Assembly: GCA_946902875.1 (NCBI GenBank)
Contig: OX336336.1
Location: 26,739,558-26,803,557 of the forward strand
Source: Nematopogon swammerdamellus
Taxonomy: Eukaryota; Arthropoda; Insecta; Lepidoptera; Adelidae
DNA: 64,000 nucleotides
Direction of reading: 5' to 3'
Shown piece after piece: positions 43,401 to 57,400 of the stretch. Within the stretch, counting starts at the first letter, position 1. The number at the start of each line of letters is the position of its first letter. Below the pieces are notes generated by a model that was given only the letters and a program-made list of their open reading frames with translations, had not been told where the DNA came from and did no database searches. Both the position numbers and the translations under genes were made by a program.

Positions 43401-46400
43401 CCCCATACAAGAAATTGAAAAGTGCATGCGCGCCATCTACCGAAAACAGTATGAATCATTTTGACTAATGATTAATTTATATGAAGCATTTCATAAAACA
43501 CGCCATAGATTTAATGTCAGCCTCGATAGCTCAGTGGTGCAGACAGTCAACTGTCGCTATTGAATGTTAAGCAACGCTGGGTGCGGTCAGTACTTGGATG
43601 GGTGACCGCTGACCGTTGGAGGCTGACCGAGGTTCGGATTCCTCGTAAGACTGTAGGTCCCTTCCCTCCTAATCTTACTTGGTGGTAGGGTTTAACCCGC
43701 CCGGGTTGGTACCACCGCACTGAATGAAACGTCGGTCTAAACGGCTATGTAAATAGTTTGTGTTTTCCGACCAGTTCAGTGTAGCCGGCACGATCAAAGG
43801 GGGAAGCACTGACATGGCACCTAGTTCACCCGGTGTTATGGGCTGACATCACGGACGTTGTAGGTGATGTAGCCAACCGTGTCAGTTTCCATAAAAAAAA
43901 AATAGATGTCGTCAGTGGCGCTGACTGTGGCGATGGCGATACGGAACCCTCGGTGCGCGAGTTCGACTCGCACTTGGCCGGTATTTTTAGGTTTCCGTAT
44001 GGAATGTATTTCTGTCCGTCCGTCCGTTCCGATGGCTGTGGGCTGTATCTGTGGAAATGTAATAGGTAGCCGGTTTAAATTTTCGCTGTATGTAATATGT
44101 ATGTAAATTTCTCTATGGTATGTAACATAACTTACTCCATGACCATCCCTTACAAAACTATTAGGTATTTATTTATTAGTATTGACAAAGTTTAAACAAC
44201 GTGTCCATAAACTCAACGTCAAGCGGGAACCAGGGAGTAAGCCAGTTTATGACTACCCAGGGAAAAATAAGAAAAAAAATCTGTCATTAATTTTTTTAGA
44301 AAAAAATTTAACTGGATATTTTTTTTTGGTAAAACTACAGGCATTCTGGTTTTATTTGGGATAGTTATCAAAAGCAGAGTTAATTTAGGCTTCCAATGTA
44401 GAAATTTGAACAGTTATATTTGCAAATATATAGTCGTAGTACAGTACCTAAAATGTTGTACGAGATGTCAATTTTCAACGTTTTTCAAAAATGCTCTTAT
44501 CATAAAAAACAAATGACGCCGATTTTTTTTTCTTATTTTTCCCTGGGTACTCATAAATTGGCCTACGCCACAGAGCATCAAATCTCAAATGCGCGCGCCC
44601 CCCTAGAGGCGCCCAGAGCGCGATTTCTCTACAACGCACTTGAAGCCTGTGGGCGTGGCCTATGGCTTACATATATATATATATATATTTTTTATGGAAC
44701 CTGACACGGTTGGCTACATCACCTACAACATCCGTGATGTCAGCCCATAACACAGGGTGAACTGGGTGCCGTGTCAGTGCTTCCCTTCATTTCATGTCGG
44801 CTACACTAAACTGGACGGAAAACACGAACTATTTACATAGCCGTTTCGACCGACGTTTCGTTCAGTGCGGTGGTAGCAACCCGGCCGGGATAAACCCTAC
44901 CACCTAGTAAGGTAAGAAGGGAAGGGACCTACAGTTTAACGTATGCGTTTATGTGTGTTGTGCGTGTGCATTTGTTTTGTGCGTGTGCCTAACTTGCTCC
45001 TCTTTGTGTGTATTGTCGATACTAGCACACACACACACACATACAAAGCGCTAGCAGCACTGCGTGTAGTTTTTGGGTTTCAAATATTATCGCTTTGGGC
45101 GTATCTAGTAGGGGGCGCGCGCGGTAGGTATTTGATGCTCTTTGGCCTACGCCCTGGTTCCCGCTTGACTTTGAGTTTTGGGACACGTTGTATATGTGTT
45201 CTGACCTCGACACTGAAGGCCGGCGTAGGTACTTCGTAGAGCGCCGCGGCCGGAGCCCGCGCGGCCGAATGGACGCGCGCCGCCAGCAGGGAGACGAGCA
45301 ACGCGCGCAGCAGCAGGAACGAGAACGAGTACGTGAAGTAGATCGAGTGCTCCAAGCCGTGCAGCGTTCTGTATAGGTACAGTTCGTTACAGTGATACAT
45401 GCTCTGTAGGTACAGTTCGGTACAGTAGCTATATGGCAGTGAAGGCCAGCGTAGGTACTTCGTAGAGCGCCGCGGCCGGAGCCCGCGCGGCCGAGTGGAC
45501 GCGCGCCGCCAGCAGGGAGACGAGCAACGCGCGCAGCAGCAGGAACGAGAACGAGTACGTGAAGTAGATCGAGTGCTCCAAGCCGTGCAGCGTTCTGTAT
45601 AGGTACAGTTCGGTACTGTGATACATGCTCTGTAGGTACAGTTCGGTACAGTAGCTATATGGCAGTGAAGGCCGGCGTAGGTACTTCGTAGAGCGCCGCG
45701 GCCGGAGCCCGCGCGGCCGAATGGACGCGCGCCGCCAGCAGGGAGACGAGCAACGCGCGCAGCAGCAGGAACGAGAACGAGTACGTGAAGTAGATCGAGT
45801 GCTCCAGGCCGTGCAGCGTTCTGTATAGGTACAGTTCGGTACAGTGATACATGCTCTGTAGGTACAGTTCGGTACAGTAGCTATATGGCAGTGAAGGCCG
45901 GCGTAGGTACTTCGTAGAGCGCCGCGGCCGGAGCCCGCGCGGCCGAGTGGACGCGCGCCGCCAGCAGGGAGACGAGCAACGCGCGCAGCAGCAGGAACGA
46001 GAACGAGTACGTGAAGTAGATCGAGTGCTCCAGGCCGTGCAGCGTTCTGTATAGGCACAGTTCGGTACTGTGATACATGCTCTGTAGGTACAGTTCGGTA
46101 CAGTAGCTATATGGCAGTGAAGGCCGGCGTAGGTACTTCGTAGAGCGCCGCGGCCGGAGCCCGCGCGGCCGAGTGGACGCGCGCCGCCAGCAGGGAGACG
46201 AGCAACGCGCGCAGCAGCAGGAACGAGAACGAGTACGTGAAGTAGATCGAGTGCTCCAGGCCGTGCAGCGTTCTGTATAGGTACAGTTCGGTACTGTGAT
46301 ACATGCTCTGTAGGTACAGTTCGGTACAGTAGCTATATGACAGTGAAGGCCGGCGTAGGTACTTCGTAGAGCGCCGCGGCCGGAGCCCGCGCGGCCGAAT

Positions 46401-49400
46401 GGACGCGCGCCGCCAGCAGGGAGACGAGCAACGCGCGCAGCAGCAGGAACGAGAACGAGTACGTGAAGTAGATCGAGTGCTCCAGGCCGTGCAGCGTTCT
46501 GTATAGGTACAGTTCGGTACAGTGATACATGCTCTATAGGTACAGTTCGGTACAGTAGCTATATGACAGTGAAGGCCGGCGTGCGCGGCCGAGTGGACGT
46601 GCGCCGCCAGCAGGGAGACGAGCAACGCGCGCAGCAGCAGGAACGAGAACGAGTACGTGAAGTAGATCGAGTGCTCCAGGCCGTGCAGCGTTCTGTATAG
46701 GTACAGTTCGGTACAGTGATACATGCACTAGAGGTACACTTCCGTACATTGGGCACAATGCAGGTACAGTTCTGTACAGTAATACATGCACTACAGCTAC
46801 AGTTCGGTACAGTTGGTATATTAAAATTTTATCATAACGGGTGCGGCAGCATAACTTCCTTTTTTTTTATGCAATAAAACGTATTTTATGAAGCAGATGG
46901 TTTTAAATTTTTCTTATAATGTAGGTGGAACTGTAAAGTTTGATTTGACATGGTTTTGAAAATCATATCCAGTACCTAGATGACAATGCGGGCATGTTGG
47001 CCGTTTCTTCCCGACGAGAAGATAACCGTTAGAATCTAACGGTTAGCGTAACCGTCTTCTACACTGGCCGCCGCGCCGTGGACATTGAAACGGAGTGTGA
47101 GAAAACAGCGTGGTGGGTTAGACGGGATGACATCCCACCTGGCCTATGACCGAATCATGACCGAATATCCATAGGCGTCGTTAGTAGAGGCCGGCGAACC
47201 TGTATATTACAGGTCGGCCGAACCCAAACCTGCACGGAATTTTTTTAAAGATGATGTTTAAAGATGTGAATCCGAACCTTTCCAGGTTTCCTTAAAATGG
47301 CCCCCAAATTCTGTTGAATAAGTTTTATTTATTGATTAGAACAATTTGTTTATTGTGTGCTGGCAATTATTGAGTGATGAAAATCTGTATTTGTTTTTTA
47401 TTCAGAGTTATAAATATTTCTACACAGTAGTGAAGTTTCAGGTTAGGAGAGCAACCAATAAAAAAAAACAAATATCGATAAAACACACATTTAATATTAA
47501 ATATTAAACAATACTGTATTGTGTGCTAGAATAAGAAGTTTTTCTGGGGTTTCTCAGTAAATACTGCTACGTCGATCTTGTTATAACGCTCTGCAGCACT
47601 AAATAGATGCTCGCTGCGGTTCGGCTTTAGGCCGAACACTACCTAAAGTTCGGCCGTAACCGGACTATAGCTGAACTCCATTTATGATGTTCGGGCTAAG
47701 CCGAATATTCGGTCGGCCTCTTGTCGTTAAAGACCTCGTGGGTGGTTCGGAGCCACAAATATCACGCTTTCTATATAAAAAAAGTCGATGAAAAGTAGTG
47801 GTTCTCGGAGATGATATTGGCTGGAGTATGTGCCCTGGTCCTTTTGACTCAGCGACCCATACGGGATTACTTAATTGAGAAACAACAACTCCTATTCTCT
47901 CCTCCGTGTACAGAAGGATAAACAGCCAATTGTTTATAGCATAATGTGCGTGGCGGACTGGCGGAGAGGCGTGACGAGATCACGGGAAGTGAGAAACTCC
48001 TTTGGTTAAGGTTATTATGTTATCTTGTGGCCTGTCGGGATCGCCATGATATATAATTATATTATACTAATAATTGTAAAAAATATATATTATTATTAAT
48101 TATAAATAAATTAAAAATATAATTACAGAATAAAAATAAAAATATTTTCTAAAAAAATATTGTCTATGTTATGTTGTATAAGTTTTTGGCCGACTCTTCT
48201 ATGTGGGTGTATTGGAACTAAATTATTGTAAACAAACTGTATCGGAAAGTGGAACCGGATTGCGAACCAAATTCGATTCAAAGAATTCAAGTATAGCCTA
48301 CTACCGTAAGAATGATTCACACAGAATAAAGAATATACATTTACGGTTTTTGACAGCTGCCTGTTAGTCTGTTTTTTTTAAGATGGGGAAAAGTGAGTTG
48401 GAGTCTCGGGTTTGTTTCGAAAAATCAAAGGGACCTTCTGATTAACATCACCAATATGGAGGCAGTAAGGATTGTTTTTGTTTATATTTTAAATCCTTTT
48501 CGACGCATAAAACCATATACCACCTATCACCTGCTAATTATGTATAGTATGGCAAGGAATAAATCTAATAAAAGCTTTCAACAATTTGAACAATCGGTTG
48601 AGTGTGCGCGCCAAAATAAAAAAAATGGTTGTTTGTAAAGTCGGTTTACGGACGATAGTTTTACGTGATAACGTCATAAAGTGGTAAGACTACTGGGAAT
48701 TCCGAAAATAATTCTTAGGTGGTTATAAAAAATTGGTTGTCTGTAAAGTCGGTTTACGGACGATAGTTTTACGTGATGACGTGGAATAATCGTAGTACAT
48801 AGAGCAAAGATCAGTAATTCTATTTCCAGTAGAAAGATTAATCATCTTGAGACTGGCCATCAATAAACTTCTGTTGTCTGATCTTGACAGTTTTACTTCT
48901 TAAGACGTTTCCATGGTAACTTTGACTATACCGATTGTGCCTCTCTATCGCTTGTTACGCGCTCTCGCTTGCACACACAGGCTCAGATGGAACGTGACAC
49001 TTTTTCGTGCGTGCAGCCGGTGTTCATCAATTTATAAAAAACCTGGCAACCCTGGTCAGGCCAGAGCACACATGCTCCGACCAGCGATACATCCGAGAAG
49101 ATTGCGGGATTTCATATGTATCCCGAAGATACTGTTATCTTGCCCGCACGGCAGCAACTATCTTTCCGTCTGCAGCGCCTCCTCTCGACACAAAGGGGAA
49201 AGTTGTGAGTATCGGAGCTTTGATGTTCTGCTGTGAAGTTAGACGGCTGTGGGCTACTCGTAGGACGCAGCGACGCTGCACGTGACGGGTTTGTAGGTTG
49301 GGTTCATACTCTCGGAGGAGGCTGGGAAATTTGTTCACTTAACGTACTGCGTAATATCGCAGTTTCTTGTTTACTTATATATTATGAATGCTATAGCATT

Positions 49401-49531
49401 CATAATATTAACATAAGCCACGGTCTGCAACCGCCGGAGTGCTGGGAGGCCTGCCTCCCGCCGCCGACGCGACGGTAATACCGTTTTTAGGCTTCCGTAT
49501 CCGGTACGAGACCCTATTACTAATCCTACGC

Positions 49532-49563
<32 letters not shown>

Positions 49564-51405
49564 CGTCTGTCCGTCTGTCTGTCGGAGGGCTATCTCTTGA
49601 ACCGTAATAGGTAGCCCGTTGAAATTTTCACAGACTATGTGGTATTTATTATTTATATATATAAATATAACTATATAACAACAAATAATAAAATTAAGAA
49701 AAAGTAAGAAATTCACGGGGGTTCCCAAAGAATAGAGTGTGAAGCATTTTAACGGCTCCGGGGTGTATTGACCAAACTGTCATATCGTCCAATGTGTCAT
49801 ACATAATGTTATCATAACATTGAACCATTATGAAGTATTTCATAACACGCCATAGATGGCGTGAGTTGCGCTAACCATGACATGGCGATAAGGAACCCTC
49901 GGTGCGCGAGTTCGACTCGCACTTGGCCGCTTTTTTAAATATTTGATTGTGTTTGCATTAATGTCTTATATTTCTAATATGTACCTTAAATAATGTGTCA
50001 AACAAAATTATACATACATACATACATAGCGTCACGCATGTTTCCCGGTGGGGTAGGCAGAGAAAACGTATCTCCACCTTGTACGATCCTGACACACCTC
50101 CACCTCCTCTTCCACTCTCATAATGTTCTTCATGCATGCTCGTCGGTTAAGGGTACTACGCACTTGAACCTGTTTGAGCATATGCCCGATCTGGTCCAGG
50201 TATGTGCGTCTAGGGCGACCCGTCCCGACTCTTCCACTCACATTTGCTTCATAAATTTCTTTCCTTAGTCTCCTATCATCCATTCTTCCAACATGACCGA
50301 ACCATCGAAGCATTATTCCTTTCTCAACTTCTTTCAGACCACAGAGCTCTCGCACTACACTGTTCTATAGAGTTGTCTTCTTCATAGAACAAGTATCGCG
50401 CCGTTGGACACGAGTTCGAATATCGAGTTTAAAGTTTTCTTTTTGCGTAGAACCATCGCTTCTTTGAGGTGTTTACCAACGCCACCCGGCTGTCCTCGAA
50501 GTTCGATTTTTATTTTTTATTGTAAGCTCGACATATGGCACCGAGGCACCCATGAGGTGTCTAACGGCGCCCATGGACATTCGTTCGTATTCGGGGGTTG
50601 CGAATGCCATGCTGGTCTGACAGGTGCCCATTCACGCCCCTCTTGAAGGACCCGAGACTGTAGTTGGGGGGAAATATATGAGCAGGGAGAGCGTTCCAGA
50701 GTTTACCGGTACCTGTAAAGGAAAGATCTGCAGAATCGATTGGTACGCATGCGCGGTAAGTCCAGCGTATAGGGATGCAATCCCTGCCCAGTGCGCGTGG
50801 TGCGGAGGTGGAAAGGGGACGGCGGGATCGCGTTAAACAGCTCCTCCGAGCACTCCCCATGGGATAAGCGATAGAACACACTTAGGGACCCGACATCCCT
50901 ACGGTGTTGCAGTGGTTCTAGATCGCGGGACACTTCGGGGTCACCCTCTAGTCGCACGGCTCGACGCTGGATCGAGTCCAGAGGCGCAAGCTGGTTTTTG
51001 GCAGAGACATCCCACAGGTGCGAGCAGTACTCCAAGCAAGACCTGATCTGCGATTTATACAAGAGCAGCTTTTGGTCCGCCGTGAAGTACCGCCGCACCT
51101 TATTGAGTACGTCCAGCTTTTTTTTTATCCTCAGGAACACCAAATTTCACCCCAGCTGAGGTGCTAGTCCAGCTTGGATGTGGACTAAAGTAGCTGCGTA
51201 AAGTCCGTGGACTGTAAGAGCAGGGAAAGAAAAAAAAAACATACAGTCGAATTGAGAACCTCCTCCTTTTTTGGAAGTCGGTTAATAAATATCCCGGAAG
51301 CATACTTTTGCAGTGCGACACAAGAACGATTTAGTTAGAGAATCGTGCCGTTCGAAGAACTCTTCTGTCGACTACAAAGGGGTGTTCCGCGAGAGTTGCA
51401 AGAGG

Positions 51406-51445
<40 letters not shown>

Positions 51446-54400
51446 AGGTGTGCTTTTGTACTGCCATCTACTCAAGATCAAAATATTATTTAATACTTTT
51501 TAAGGGTTTGAAGTCTGTTAAATTTTTTTAAACAATTTTTTAATTAACTCTTTTTAGTAATATCACATATTATTATTATTATTATTATAGCCTAATGCGC
51601 TTCGTTTATAATTATTTTTTTTTAAATTTTATAATTTAAAACGCTACAGCGCACCCTATGCTGGGCTTCGGCCTCTCGCGTTCGCGAGGTGTGGTCTACT
51701 CTCCCTGGCTGACCAGGCCTGTCTGGGAAAGGTCACATATAAGTAATATTAAAATCGGTTGACGGGAAGTGGGTGATTGAAAAATTCCTTAATGTGAAAG
51801 TGTTCACCCTTAATTTTACAACCTTAGGAGGTGTATTCTTTCATAAAATTTATGAAACGATCACCCCTGAGATATACCCTACTCATGAAAAAAAAAATAA
51901 TTGAAATCGGTTGAGAATTGGCGGAGAAATCGAGTAACATACGCAAAAAAAAAACATACAGACGAATTGAGAACTCCCTCCTTCTTGGAACATATAAACA
52001 TATGTACGAATTGAGAACTCCCTCCTTCTTGGAACATATAAACATATGTACGAATTGAGAACTCCCTCCTTCTTGGAACATATAAACATATGTACGAATT
52101 GAGAACTCCCTCCTTCTTGGAAGTCGGTTGAAAACTAATGAACAGGACAAATTCAAGCATAGTGTACTACCATACGAATGATGAATTAAGAATTAAAAAA
52201 AAAGAATAAAGTATGGCGGGTTTGGCGAATGCGAACAGGTCGAGGAGGGATTTTAATGGATCAATGTTTGATTGATTAAAACGTATATACGAGGATAAAA
52301 AACTATTTAAAATATATTAAAAACCGCCTTCAAAAATGTATGAAATAAAAAAAAAATCGAACCCTAGAGTTGAAGGCGGTGCTAAAGAAGGCTACACAAA
52401 TCACAAAGGATATCATCCACTCATGTTTTCTTTCATGCATCATTTTTGCTTGTTGCTTGCTTTAGCACCGCCTTCAACTCTAGGGTTAGATTTTTTTTAT
52501 TTCATACATTTTTGAAGGCGGTTTTTATATTTTTTTAATCGTTTTTTATTTCACAGGTTTTTTCAGTAATTTTTTGCTATTAATGTACTCGGTGCTATTA
52601 ATGTACTCGCGCTTCCGCCTCGCTTTCCAATCCGATCTTGACCAAATTGAAATGGGACCACCTCAGGGTTATCCCCTTTCAAACAAAAAAAAAAGTATTT
52701 TCAAAATCAGCCCACAATTGACGGAGTAATCGCGTTACAAACATACAAAAAAACATACATTCGAACCTCCTCCTTTTGGGAAGTCGGTTAAAAATAGTAT
52801 AGGAATCTTACCTACTTGTTCAAGCCCTTTAGGCTGCAGGCGGTAAAATGCCCGTTGTACTCGTTGCTGAAACAATGTGTACATATAAAATCAGCATCCA
52901 ATCAGTAAAGGAATTTATGATAATCAAAAAATGTCCTATATTGATCAGCAAATTACAACTTTATGCAATTAATTAAGCAAATGATAATAAGCATTGACAA
53001 AACTCACACAACAATTCTATTTATTTATTTATAGATTGAAAAGAAACGTAAAATGAACAATCATTATAAAATAAAAACAATTTAAAAACACTTAGTCTCA
53101 CATTTGAAAAATTTGGAAGTCCTACTTTGTCCTTTAAAAAAAAATATATCAATTCTTCTAACAGCAAACTCACCTGAGGCTGTTGAAGAGTTGTAGGCAG
53201 ATGAAGAAGAGATTGATGGAGAATGAGATCAACACGAGACCGCTGACCCTGGAGTCCACCAGTCGCACCAGGCTGGTCAGCCGGCCGTAGCGCTCGCGCG
53301 CCTCTCTCCACGACATGTCCACCTGGTAGAACAATCTGTCGCTGGACAAGGGCTCGTCCCAGACTAGCTACTGAACCCTCAAACGCTAACTTCATAATCA
53401 TATTAAGTTATGCTTCTCTCTAAGTTATAGTTATGGGTGTAGATGTATAGAATAGAATAGAATAGAAATGCTTTATTGCACACAAAAACACAGAGATACA
53501 CAAGACAGAAGATAACATACAGAAGAGCAATAGAAAATTTACAATACTAAACACAGAACAAGAGAAAAGTAGCGTGCAAAGGCGGACTTATCACTTTAAG
53601 TGATTTCTTCCAGTCAACCTTTGGGTGAGTTATAGTAGTATTTATAGCTGTAGTAATAGTTATAGTGGTAGTTATAGCTGTGGTTGCAGTTATAGTAGTA
53701 GTTACAGCTGTAGTTATAGTTATAGTTCAAAATCTGTCACTGGAGAAGTGGGAGAAGGGTGAGCTGCTACGTAGCCACGAATGACACGCTTATGGGCACA
53801 GTGCAAATATCCCCCAGCAGGAGGAAGACGGCCGTCGATCGTTGTTCTGTGCTTAATGGGTTTTATATTTTAAAATCTAGGTATATAAATTTGCTTTATG
53901 TAAAAAAAATTGCCCTAAAAGTTGCGGTTCATTAAAGCTTCAACATTGCAATTTCGGATGTCGACCACACGCAACGAAATTAAACGCGTCGTCGTGTCTG
54001 TCGCTCTGGCATCGTTTCCCCGATGTGCTTGACGTGTCACAATTTACGCACGACTGCATACATTGAAGAAGAGATTGATGGAGAATGAGATCAACACGAG
54101 ACCGCTGACCCTGGAGTCGACCAGGCGCACCAGGCTGGTCAGTCGGCCGTAGCGCTCGCGCGCCTCTCTCCACGGCATGTCCACCTGGTAGAACAATCTG
54201 TCGCTCGACAAGGGCTCGTCCCAGACTAGCTACTGAACTCTCAAACGTTAAATTTAGAATCATATTAAGTTATGCTTCTCTCTAAGTTATAGTTATAGGT
54301 GTGGTTATAGCTGTAGTTGTCGTTATAGTTATAGCTGTAGTTAAAGTTGTAGTTATAGCTGTAGTTATAGCTGTAGTTATAGTTATAGTTGTAGTTATAG

Positions 54401-57400
54401 CTGTAGTTGTAGTTATAGTTGTAGTTATATCAGTAATTATAGTTATAGTTCAAAATCTGTCTCTGGAGCAGTGGGAGAAGGGTGAGCTGCTACGTAGCCA
54501 CGAATGACACGCTTATGGGCACAGAGCAAAACTCCCTCAGCAGGGGGAAGACGGCCGTCGATCGCTGTTCTGTGCTTAATGGGTATTATATTTTTTAAAT
54601 CTATAGAAATTTTGCGGTTCATTAAGTACAGCTTCAACATTGCAATTTCGGATGTCGACCACACGCAACGAAATTAAACGCGTCGTCGTGTCGGTCGTTC
54701 TGGCATCGCTTCCCCGATGTGCTTGACGTGTCGCAATTTACGCACGACTGCATACATTGAAGAAGAGATTGATGAAGAATGAGATCAACACGAGGCCGCT
54801 GACCCTGGAGTCCACCAGGCGCACCAGGCTGGTCAGTCGGCCGTAGCGCTCGCGCGCCTCTCGCCACGACATGTCCACCTGGTAGAACAAGGAAAAGGGT
54901 TCGTGATAGACTAGCTACTGAACCCTCAAACGTTAACTTCATAATCATATTAAGTTATGCTTCTATCTAAGTTATAGTTGTAGTTATAGCTGTGGTTGTA
55001 GTTATAGTTATAGCTGTAGTTATAGCTGTAGTTATAGCTGTAGTTATAGTTATAGCTGTGGTTGCAGTTATAGTTGTAGTTATAGTTATAGCTGTAGTTA
55101 TAGTTGTAGCTGTAGTTATAGCTGTAGTTATAGATATATTTGTAGTTATAGCTGTGGTTGCAGTTATAGTTGTAGTTATAGTTATAGCTGTAGTTATAGT
55201 TGTAGCTGTAGTTATAGCTGTAGTTATAGATATATTTGTAGTTATAGCTGTGGTTGCAGTTATAGTTGTAGTTATAGCTGTAATTATAGTTATAGTTGTA
55301 GTTATAGCTGTGGTTGCAGTTATAGTTGTAGTTATAGCTGTACTTATAGTTATAGTTGTAGTTATAGTTATAGTTCAAAATCTGTCACTGGAGAAGTGGG
55401 AGATGGGTGAGCTGCTACGTAGCCACGAATGACACGCTTATGGGCACAGAGCAAAACTCCCTCAGCAGGGGGAAGACGGCCGTCGATCGCTGTTCTGTGC
55501 TATTAAGCACATGAATATGATACCCATAATATAATACCCATTAGGGTATTATTATTTTTAAATCTATAGAAATTTGCTCTATGTAAAAAAATTGCTCTAG
55601 ATGTTGCGGTTCATTAAGTACAGCTTCAACATTGCAATTTCGGATGTCGACCACACGCAACGAAATTAAACGCGTCGTCGTGTCAGGTCGCTCTGGCATC
55701 GCTTCCCCGATGTGCTTGACGTGTCGCAATTTACGCACGACTGCATACATTAACGCGTAAATGCCGCAGGCAGTGCATTGAGAATTTGACATAATATGTA
55801 CCTACTTCATATTAGAGAGCGCACTCGAACATATTTATATTTTTTCGGTCGGCGTGTACCAATGACTTTTTTCTGACGAAAAAGTTTACGTGCCTACCCA
55901 CACCTGCTGCTTCACCGTTCGGAACCGGTGTAAACCTGTAGGTCCCTTCCCTTGCTTCTTACTAGGTGGTAGGCTCAAATTGTAGCCGACTGGTTTGGTA
56001 CCACCGTACTGGATGGAAGATGGCCGCATAGCAGCCTCGGTTGTTTTCTCCTCTAGTCCAGTGTAGCCAGCAATCCAGGGAAGTCTGGTCGGAGCATGCA
56101 CTTTGGCCCCTCCGACTCAGCCTCTCATACCGGAGTACATTAAAAAAATATATAGGTATGTATTACATAATGACAATAAATAATATTTTTCTTTAAATAA
56201 TATACAGACGAATTGAGAACTCCCTCCTTCTTGGAACATATAAACATATGTACGAATTGAGAACTCCCTCCTTCTTGGAACATATAAACATATGTACGAA
56301 TTGAGAACTCCCTCCTTCTTGGAACATATAAACATATGTACGAATTGAGAACTCCCTCCTTCTTGGAAGTCGGTTGAAAACTAATGAACAGGACAAATTC
56401 AAGCATAGTGTACTACCATACGAATGATGAATTAAGAATTAAAAAAAAAGAATAAAGTATGGCGGGTTTGGCGAATGCGAACAGGTCGAGGAGGGATTTT
56501 AATGGATCAATGTTTGATTGATTAAAACGTATATACGAGGATAAAAAACTATTTAAAATATATTAAAAACCGCCTTCAAAAATGTATGAAATAAAAAAAA
56601 AATCGAACCCTAGAGTTGAAGGCGGTGCTAAAGAAGGCTACACAAATCACAAAGGATATCATCCACTCATGTTTTCTTTCATGCATCATTTTTGCTTGTT
56701 GCTTGCTTTAGCACCGCCTTCAACTCTAGGGTTAGATTTTTTTTATTTCATACATTTTTGAAGGCGGTTTTTATATTTTTTTAATCGTTTTTTATTTCAC
56801 AGGTTTTTTCAGTAATTTTTTGCTATTAATGTACTCGGTGCTATTAATGTACTCGCGCTTCCGCCTCGCTTTCCAATCCGATCTTGACCAAATTGAAATG
56901 GGACCACCTCAGGGTTATCCCCTTTCAAACAAAAAAAAAAGTATTTTCAAAATCAGCCCACAATTGACGGAGTAATCGCGTTACAAACATACAAAAAAAC
57001 ATACATTCGAACCTCCTCCTTTTGGGAAGTCGGTTAAAAATAGTATAGGAATCTTACCTACTTGTTCAAGCCCTTTAGGCTGCAGGCGGTAAAATGCCCG
57101 TTGTACTCGTTGCTGAAACAATGTGTACATATAAAATCAGCATCCAATCAGTAAAGGAATTTATGATAATCAAAAAATGTCCTATATTGATCAGCAAATT
57201 ACAACTTTATGCAATTAATTAAGCAAATGATAATAAGCATTGACAAAACTCACACAACAATTCTATTTATTTATTTATAGATTGAAAAGAAACGTAAAAT
57301 GAACAATCATTATAAAATAAAAACAATTTAAAAACACTTAGTCTCACATTTGAAAAATTTGGAAGTCCTACTTTGTCCTTTAAAAAAAAATATATCAATT

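Larger units (their letters stand above)
44195..45193. mobile_element. TIR element hosting two nested insertions
   Basis: Left AACGTGTCCATAAACTCAAC..GCGGGAACCAGGGAG; right CCTGGTTCCCGCTTGACTTT..GGGACACGTTGTATA. Interrupted at 44571-45146. It ends directly against the GR exon 8 donor. Confidence 0.75.
51957..56202. repeat. 4,246-bp tandem duplication, copy 1
   Basis: Holds one intact and two truncated GR exon 7 copies, a foldback element, TTATAG-rich minisatellites and a SINE-B. All reading frames compared between the two copies are the same. Confidence 0.9.

Noticed and set aside
52812..52868. Possible GR exon encoding NEYNGHFTACSLKGLNK between exons 7 and 8
   Set aside because: In the phase set by exon 7 it ends in a stop right at the GTAAGA donor, and exon 7 already joins exon 8 in phase (NSL-R-TLHGLEHSIYF).
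54992..55432. VVIAVV-type and NYNYNY-type open frames at 54.3-55.4 and 58.5-59.7 kb
   Set aside because: They are translations of the TTATAG minisatellite, low complexity on both strands.
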